Assembly: GCA_964058845.1 (NCBI GenBank)
Contig: CAXKVR010000308.1
Location: 1 to 50,922 of the forward strand
Direction of reading: 5' to 3'
DNA: 50,922 bases
Source: Carex sylvatica
Lineage: Eukaryota; Streptophyta; Magnoliopsida; Poales; Cyperaceae
A program made the translations under genes and the position numbers. Position 1 is the first letter of the stretch; every line of letters starts with the position of its first letter. Shown one piece after another: positions 44,554 through 50,922 of the stretch. The notes under the pieces are model-generated. The model was not told the DNA's origin. It was given only the letters and a program-made list of their open reading frames with translations, and made no database searches.

Positions 44554-45364
44554 CAGTGTTGTAAAAGATGGTCTTAACGGCCGATTATATGTCTGTTTAA
44601 TCATTAACGGCGGTCAAACCGTTATGAATACATTTATTGGAGGTCTATTAGTGAATTTTTTCGATTAATCAGTCGATAATTCTTGATTATTCTCAATTAT
44701 TTCATTTATTCTCGTTTGATTGTCCGTTTAGTTCTGTTTATTTTCATTTATTTTCGTTTATTCTAGTGATTATCTATTTTTACATTGTTTTTTTTTCTTT
44801 CACTGTGTGATAATAAGTTTCATAAATCATGTATTGCAGCTTATTTGTGCTTGGTTATACATCCAATTTTTTATATATGTTTTTTCTTCTTAATTATTTT
44901 GAATTAATTGATTAATTCCTCTATTATTTATATACTATATTTTTTTTTACTTACTGATGTAATTTTTTCAATTAGTATATCATATTCATATATTAAATTA
45001 AGTTGTTATTACAAACTAAATTTAGTGATCTTATGTTGAAATGTTTTATGTCTTTCAAATAATATATTATTAGCATTTGAAAATACTTAATTCTCGAATT
45101 TATTTTTCATGAAATAAATGTGTTACTTACACATGTAAAGTGTGTGTGTATTGTTAAGCGTAGTGTCATGTTATAATAATAGAACTAAGTTAAGTTAAGT
45201 TTATTTGATAAGTTTGATGAGTTAAATAAATTATGAATATATACACATAATTTAATAAAAATACAAAATTATCCGTAAAATTCTGATTAATCGGCCGCAT
45301 ACCGATTAATCGCTTCACGGTATCTCATTCGTTCGACAAGCGCATACTGTTATTTACAATACTT
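44554..45364. mobile_element. hAT-like noncoding element (811 bp) in intron 3 of copy C
   Basis: The left end CAGTGTTGTAAAAGA and the inverted right end AAGTATTGTAAATAA are similar. The flanks ATATATAC (44546-44553) and ATAGATAC (45365-45372) agree in 7 of 8 bases, fitting an old hAT duplication. The interior contains TAATCGGCCGCATACCGATTAATCG and a related inverted TTAACGGCCGATTAT. No transposase is present. Confidence 0.55.
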
Positions 45365-45514
45365 ATAGATACAATTTTTTTATTGATATGCCAATAGATC
45401 ATACCTATTTATAGAAAGGTTTGGACTATTTATATATTCAAAGTTTGAGCCATAATATTTTATTTATTTTTAATATATACAGCTTTTATTTAATATATGC
45501 AATTTCTTTTTTTT

Positions 45515-45771
45515 GGAGCCCTCTTGAATCTTGGGGCCCGGGGCAATCGCACTGGCTGCCCAGCACCAGAGGAATTCGTATCCTCTGAGATATCTCAAAC
45601 TTTGAGTGACTTTACACAAAATTTGAACCATTTAAATAAATTATGCACGAATCTCAAAGCATAAATAATACAGGCCCTGCGCTATCACCGAATAGGCACT
45701 AGACACGTCAGTCACGCAAAAGTTGAGATATCTTAGAGGATATGCACTCGCACCAGAGCCGGCCCTGCACC
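45515..45771. mobile_element. hAT-like end fragment split by a MITE
   Basis: CTTGGGGCCCGGGGCAATCG and GAGCCGGCCCTG lie on the two sides of the MITE at 45572-45749. The wording (GGGCCCGGGGC and GCCGGCCCTG) is frequent at the ends of plant hAT elements. Only a short piece is left, so the assignment is tentative. Confidence 0.4.
45572..45749. mobile_element. Mutator-like MITE (178 bp) with perfect 9-bp duplication
   Basis: The left end GAATTCGTATCCTCTGAGAT pairs with the inverted right end GAGTGCATATCCTCTAAGAT, and similarity continues for about 39 bp. The duplication GCACCAGAG lies at 45563-45571 and 45750-45758. It is related by its ends to the MITE at 9742-9959. It sits inside an older hAT-like fragment. 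Confidence 0.88.
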
Positions 45772-45867
45772 AAAACACAAAAAAGGTAAAAGAAAATTCA
45801 AACTTTATCCAACAAAAACAAGGAAGAAGGATATATCAGGAGTTCAGGACGGAGTTGAGATATTTAA

Positions 45868-46546
45868 GGGGGAATTTCGTATATATCCCTCAAAAGTTTC
45901 AATATTATGTATTTATCCCTTCAAAACTAGTAATTACATATTTATCCTTGAAAATTGTACAAACTCACATATTTGTCCAATCTAACTCTATAACATATCA
46001 AATATCTCTAAAAATAATTAAATAATATATTTTAACTATAAAATTTATTTTACAATATTAATTAATAATATGTTGACCATTATGCCATTCGGCATCTTTA
46101 GTCCACTTGAGTTCTCTTCTCTATAAGGCGCCAAATCTCTCTCACCTCTCTCCAAACGTACCGAATTACAGATTTCTCTCCGCCTTCCCTAGTCGCCTCC
46201 CCTCTCACAGATTTATGCTACTCCTCGCTGCTTTAATTTTTCATTTTCGTTTGAAAAGAGAGGCGGAAGGTTTGACACCTTAGAGAGAAGAGAACATAGA
46301 CAAACTAAAGAGACAAAAATGAAGAGCATAATAGTCATTATATTTTTTAATTAATACTGTACAATAATATTTTACGTTTTAAAAAATATTATTTAATTAT
46401 TTTTATAGAAATTTGATATGTTATAGAGTTAGATTGGATAAATATGTGAGTTTGTATGATTTTTAAGGATAAATATGTAATTATTGATTTTGGAGGAATA
46501 AATATGTAATATTGAAACTTTTGAGGGATATACATGAAATTGCTCC
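45868..46546. mobile_element. Mutator-like element with about 200-bp inverted repeats (679 bp)
   Basis: The left arm starts GGGGGAATTTCGTATATATC and the inverted right arm GGAGCAATTTCATGTATATC. The arms stay clearly alike through CAAACTCACATATTTRTCC and TCTAACTCTATAACATATC. The duplication GATATTTAA is perfect at 45859-45867 and 46547-46555. Even the central part pairs (GTTCTCTTCTCT on both arms), so the whole element folds back. It is noncoding. Confidence 0.9.
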
Positions 46547-47363
46547 GATATTTAATAGGGCGAGTAAAAATTTTAGGATGAGACTAATTTATTTGAATAT
46601 TAGTATATATATATTTTTATGTTTTTCAGAAATGTATAGAAATAGCTGAATATTTTAGATTTAAGTAATCTTACGTATTTCTTTTAATTTTTTTCTAATT
46701 CATAGAAACAGAAAGATAATCTTGAAAAAAAAAAAAAAAATTAAGCAAGGGGACAAGTGTTCTCCTGACTCCATGTGATTCCACTTGATATATATGGTAA
46801 TTAATTATTTTGTTTTTGAATATATGGTATATGTTGGAGGAAATAAATTAAGAAGCCACCTTCATAGCTCTCCTGCGGTAGATGATCCCGTCTTTGTTTC
46901 TGTCGAAGAAGGATGCATGTTTTTTTGCAGAGGCGTCAGATCAGCGGTGCTCATACTTGTACTCCCTTTGCATAAAAAAAATATAACAACTTATTAAACA
47001 AAATACCCATTTTTCATAAAATTTGGCAAAGTGAGAATGAATCCATTATATAGAGAATTATTTTATTTTCTCAAATTACATGTATGTTGTAAGGATGGAG
47101 AAATAATATTTTGAAAATTTAAATGACAAGATATAAGAGCAATAGATTGGGCATTAGCAAAATATCCTACATACCGTTTCGTGAAGAAGGTGATACATCA
47201 ATGGCTCTTCTGAAAGGCAGCACAGCGAAAACACAAAGAATTCTTCAAAAATAAAACAAAGAAATTTAGAACATAAGAGAGAAAAAAGAAAAAGAATTAG
47301 AAAACTAGAAAGAGAAAGGAATTTAGAAGCCAACAGCAATGTGGAGAGCTTGTGTGGATGCAT

Positions 47364-49080
47364 GGCCGTTTGATCACTTCTTAATACAAATCAGATGGTT
47401 ATACGTAATTGGTGCTTTATTTGGTTTGTGCTCTGGTTGCGCCGCTGTATTAGATTGTTTAGTAAATTCGGAAACCCTGTTTTTCATATGCAACCTAAGA
47501 TTAGCTAATAAACGATAGATCAAAGAACTAGCTAAAAAGAGAAATATTTGCTCTTCATAAAGATTGCTTCATTCATTATTGAAAAAAGAAAGAAAAAATT
47601 GCTCACTTGCAAAGAGAATTAAAGAATGGAAAAGTTTTGACAAAATGAACTCATCATGCAAATTGAGAGGTGACCAACTTAAACATGTAATTATGTAAAT
47701 TCTTATTAATATCTTTACTCAAATAATATCCGTTTGTTATATGGAATTTCTGGATTCCAATTACATAATTTCAGTGAATGTTTGTCGAATCAGAAACGCA
47801 TAAATTGGATCAAATTAGAAACCCAAATACCATATTGCTGATAAATTATATAAGACTTTCACAGAATATGAAAAGGAGAGTTCTTCTTTTTAAATGTAAA
47901 AATAACAACACAAACGAACAGCTGGCAGGTAGGACCTACTACAAACCGGAATCTGTTTTTTTACAAATACCTTCATATTTTATATACTTATTTTGAAGGA
48001 AAAAAAAACCTTGTTCATGTTTTCTAGGTTGGTAGCCTGCCCAAGTAAACAACAAAATCATGTGACAATGACAAGGATGCCCCTCTTGCTACTCTCTTTG
48101 ACTCTTGTTGCTTTTACTGGCATCTTGTGCAGGCTGATAATTTTTTTTCACCAACTTGACAAAGATAGATTGGTTGATGCTGCAGCTTGAGTCATTTGCA
48201 TCCTCTTTTCATTTTTTTTTTTAAGGGGGTGGTATTCTGTTATTGCATTGTAGTTCATAATTTAAGAGGCTCTACAGTGAGATACTCGGAATCCAATTAA
48301 ATTCTTGCTCGTCCTACTCAGTGATATATTGTTTCAGTGTTTAGCTGAGAAGCATGTTATGTAATATTGTGTGAACCAGTATATATAATGAGCTCCATTC
48401 AGGGGAAGAAAAGTGAACTGTCTTAATCAGAAAGAATGTTTGCACTTTAATTAAAAAAATTTGTGTGGATACCTAATTACTTCTAACATAAGTTATAAGA
48501 ATAATGAATGAGGAAATCAAAGTGATTCAATATCTAGATAGGTTAATTTTCTTCATGACAGTACTTAAATCCGACAAAATCACTTTCAAGAAATCTAGCT
48601 ATTGCATAACTTTAATTTTCAAATAATGATAAACCGGAATATAGTCTTGTGCTTGATCCAGTAAACCAGCAAATTAAGCAAAGAAGATTAATATTGAAGT
48701 TAAAAATTAGGATGTTTATGCTTTTATTCAAAATAAAAAATATTAATTTTCAATTTATAAAATTTTATGAAATCCTAAAAAGTTTCTCCAAAATACGCTT
48801 ATTTCTCCTCTATATTATGCACCTTAAATTGAATTGGTTGTCCAGAAACTTCAACGGTTGGGATCGATTGATCTAAATTCGGATTGAATCTGAATCTTTC
48901 AGTCAAATAATATGCCTTCCTTTGATTAAATATATCATTTATATGTGTAAAAGTCTAAATTTAGTTCAAATTGGACCCGCTACATATATAGCTACACGTA
49001 TTATCACACGCATTTTCACTCTGGACCGTTGGATTTGAATCAAAAATCATGCAAATTAAATCTAAGTTTTGTAAAAAAAT
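47364..49080. other. Upstream of copy C; no gene recognised
   Basis: GTGCTCTGGTT at about 47429 is shared with the upstream region of copy A (8302), so old promoter sequence probably survives here. Short ORFs such as 47993-48190, with a hydrophobic run LLLLSLTLVAFTGILC, have no recognised family and no splice partner. Otherwise this is AT-rich DNA. Confidence 0.4.
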
Positions 49081-49088
49081 TCGCTGGG

Positions 49089-49181
49089 AGCGCCGTGCCT
49101 CTTTCCCAACCAATTTTTTTTTCTCGTTTCCCTTCCCCTCCTTTCTTCCAAAAAAAAGGAAAAAAAAAGAGGCACAGCGCT
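49089..49181. repeat. Hairpin-forming inverted repeat
   Basis: GCGCCGTGCCTCTTT at the left pairs with AAAGAGGCACAGCGC at the right (two mismatches), separated by a C/T-rich and A-rich loop. It may be a small MITE or the end of a larger element. No duplication was identified. Confidence 0.6.
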
Positions 49182-50922
49182 AATGGCCGCTAATCGCTAA
49201 TCGCTATTGTTTCTCTCTACCACGGCACCATCTCTCTGTTGTATTCCGATCAGACCTCGACACTGGTGTCTCTCCTCTACTCTAGATCATGGGATCCTAC
49301 GCTGTAGTTCTCCTATCAAAGAGTGTTGTCTTTCTACTCTCAAGAGGAGCTTCACCTCAAAGCTTTACGACGATGCTTGTTCTATCTGATTCATAACCTA
49401 TCTTTCTTTTTCCAGATCTAGGGTTTCGCTTTTCATCATAATTTTTCTGAATTTTTTTTTTTTTGAATGATTTATGAAAAAGATGTATTTTTGCAACCTA
49501 GGTAATATGGGGAAAATAATTGGACAGTGGATCTTTAGCTTTCTAATGTAGTTCAATGACAAGAGTCTGGTGCTAGTTTCTCGTTAAGCCAAATCTAGAT
49601 TAATGAACAATTTAATTCTCAATCCATCCTAATTTTAGACCTAAAAATCAATTGCATATACTTTCCAAGGATTCAAGCATAGGCTACCCCTTTATGCTAT
49701 TTACTGGCGTGGTTCACCAATTGCAAATTATCCCTGATTAAGCCTCAATTGTCACTCATGCTCCTTAATTATCTCTTTTATGAATTTAGATTAATGAAAA
49801 CCACCACAGAAATCAAAGTTAAAGAGTTACCTCATAAACTGATACATCTCCCCATAATAATGTATGAAGAGATAGTAGTATGGATTTACTCAAAGAGTGA
49901 AAATGAGATAGCAGCCTATCTTGGTTAATTTAAGTATCCTTGAAATCAAATAGAGTTATGGGTTCGCATGAAAGAAGAAGGGTATTATATATGCTGATGG
50001 TTTGCAGGGAGCATATGAGGTGTTTTACTACTACCCCTTTTTTTTTGTATTTTGTGGGTTTGCATGCAAAATTTTCCACTTTTTTTTTATTTCATTTCCG
50101 TGATTAGTGCTCTAACATGTGAATTTACAGTGAGAAGTTTTTCAGATGTCAATTACCAAGATTCAATTTCTATTACTCAAGCATAGCACCAAAATTAGAG
50201 GGCACTGACAAACCTTTGAGTACTAGAGGTAACATGCTATATATTTTTTTCCCCCTTACTGGGTATGCTGTACCAGTTAAGCCTTTACTCATTGCTTCAT
50301 TGGACTTTTTGACTCATTTTCTCTAGAAGAGCTCTCGAACAAGCATCAAAAGATTAGATATGTAAACCTAAATTATAATTTACATTTTCTTTTCTGAGTA
50401 AATTGATGAAATGTCTACAAATTATGAGTAGTGCTCAAGTTAGGTTGTGAGAAAACTTGATGTCACTTGAATAGTTAATTATTAGAAAGAAAAAAAAAGA
50501 CCACAACCAACTACCAAAATTGGAACCAATGCAATTATTTTGGTTATATTTTTTTATCTATGTATTGTTAGGTATCTCTTCTTTTGGTAATTTGAATTCT
50601 TCTTCTATTTTGTTACATCCTGTGTAATAGCAAATATAAAGTTTAGAAGCACAGTAGTAGATAGAAATGAATATGATTTATTATTATGGATTTAGATGGT
50701 GTATGTTATGTTATATCATGTTATGTTAGTAGTGAATGTATTTTATAATTCATATGTTTGTGCAAACGTAAGTTTGAATGATATTGATTCAAACTTTCTC
50801 AAATAGTGTACTGTATTCTGAGAAAGAGGTGTAATTAAGTTTTCATAACTACAGATTCAATTAATAAGGATTGAACACAGAGTTCTGGAGTTTGGATGGA
50901 CGGCTCAAAATGTAGTCTACTT
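49182..50922. other. Right end of window; no gene established
   Basis: At 49420-49435 CTAGGGTTTCGC occurs after a C/T-rich stretch and a TTTTTCCAG acceptor-like site, which looks like the untranslated leader of a plus-strand plant gene. An open stretch at 49207-49389 (60 codons, Cys/Ser-rich) has no recognised domain. No coding exon could be confirmed to the right, so a gene may start here and continue beyond the window, or this may be a relic. Confidence 0.25.

Larger units (their letters stand above)
43149..47363 (-). pseudogene. Caleosin pseudogene, copy C (7 exon remnants)
   Basis: Exon remnants on the minus strand: 47363-47335, 47242-47175, 46965-46860, 44482-44397, 44090-43992, 43618-43493, 43286-43149. 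Exon positions and phases match copies A and B, and exons 2, 4 and 6 keep the lengths 68, 86 and 126 nt. Breaks: exon 3 has +2 in an A run and -1 before the end of the EF-hand loop (length 106 instead of 105), giving an in-frame TGA; exon 5 has +1 before the HGGDTD segment; exon 7 lacks 2 nt at its start and has +4 near ATATATACT. The exon 6 donor is GC (AAA|GCAAGT). The third intron has grown to 2.4 kb by transposon insertion. The first two exons could still encode a signal-like peptide, but no full caleosin can be made. Confidence 0.88.

Noticed and set aside
47993..48190. Short secreted or membrane peptide gene
   Set aside because: The hydrophobic run is suggestive, but there is no family match, no promoter signal and the frame starts in A-rich DNA.

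Overview
This is nuclear DNA from a flowering plant, almost certainly a eudicot. The sequence is AT-rich, the genes have short exons with GT-AG introns, there is no operon structure, and most of the window is transposable elements of typically plant families (hAT, Mutator-like MITEs, Athila/Tat Ty3-gypsy, Ty1-copia). The species cannot be named from the sequence alone.

The host genes are three paralogous caleosin (peroxygenase) genes, all on the minus strand. Copy A (5783-8230, 7 coding exons, 237 aa) and copy B (36473-38293, 7 coding exons, 220 aa) are intact: every intron I placed by hand is GT-AG and the reading frame closes. Both keep one complete EF-hand loop and the two histidines that bind haem in seed caleosins, and both have a hydrophobic, signal-like N-terminus. 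Copy C (43149-47363) has the same seven-exon layout but five independent frame-breaking indels, so it is a pseudogene. Introns lie at the same positions and phases in all three, so the cluster arose by gene duplication. Copies A and B are now 28 kb apart because of repeated transposon insertion. Copy B also carries a threefold tandem repeat of its promoter and first exon.

Layout. 1-0.83 kb: LTR-type fragment. 1-5.2 kb: 58-bp tandem repeat, then a decayed gene with a Ulp1/C48 cysteine-protease-like end, itself cut by a MITE. 5.8-8.3 kb: caleosin A, with a LINE-type retroposon tail in intron 2. 8.9-11.5 kb: several MITEs, three with matching target-site duplications. 12.5-19.5 kb: a 6951-bp, apparently autonomous hAT transposon with a perfect 8-bp target-site duplication, an intact two-exon transposase and large repeat arrays at both ends. 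20.2-27.7 kb: a decayed Athila-like Ty3/gypsy element with two partial LTRs. 27.7-30.6 kb: two further LTR-type segments in opposite orientations. 31-32 kb: Ty1/copia-type LTR. 32.9-34.7 kb: Tat-like gypsy LTR and leader/gag fragment on the minus strand. 36.4-38.6 kb: caleosin B. 39.3-41.8 kb: two inverted-repeat elements. 43.1-47.4 kb: caleosin pseudogene C, whose third intron holds at least three DNA transposons. 47.4-50.9 kb: no recognisable gene.

The intact caleosins probably act at the ER or lipid-droplet membrane as Ca2+-dependent, haem-containing peroxygenases in oxylipin metabolism. The rest of the window records successive, partly nested transposition, much of it readable from target-site duplications.
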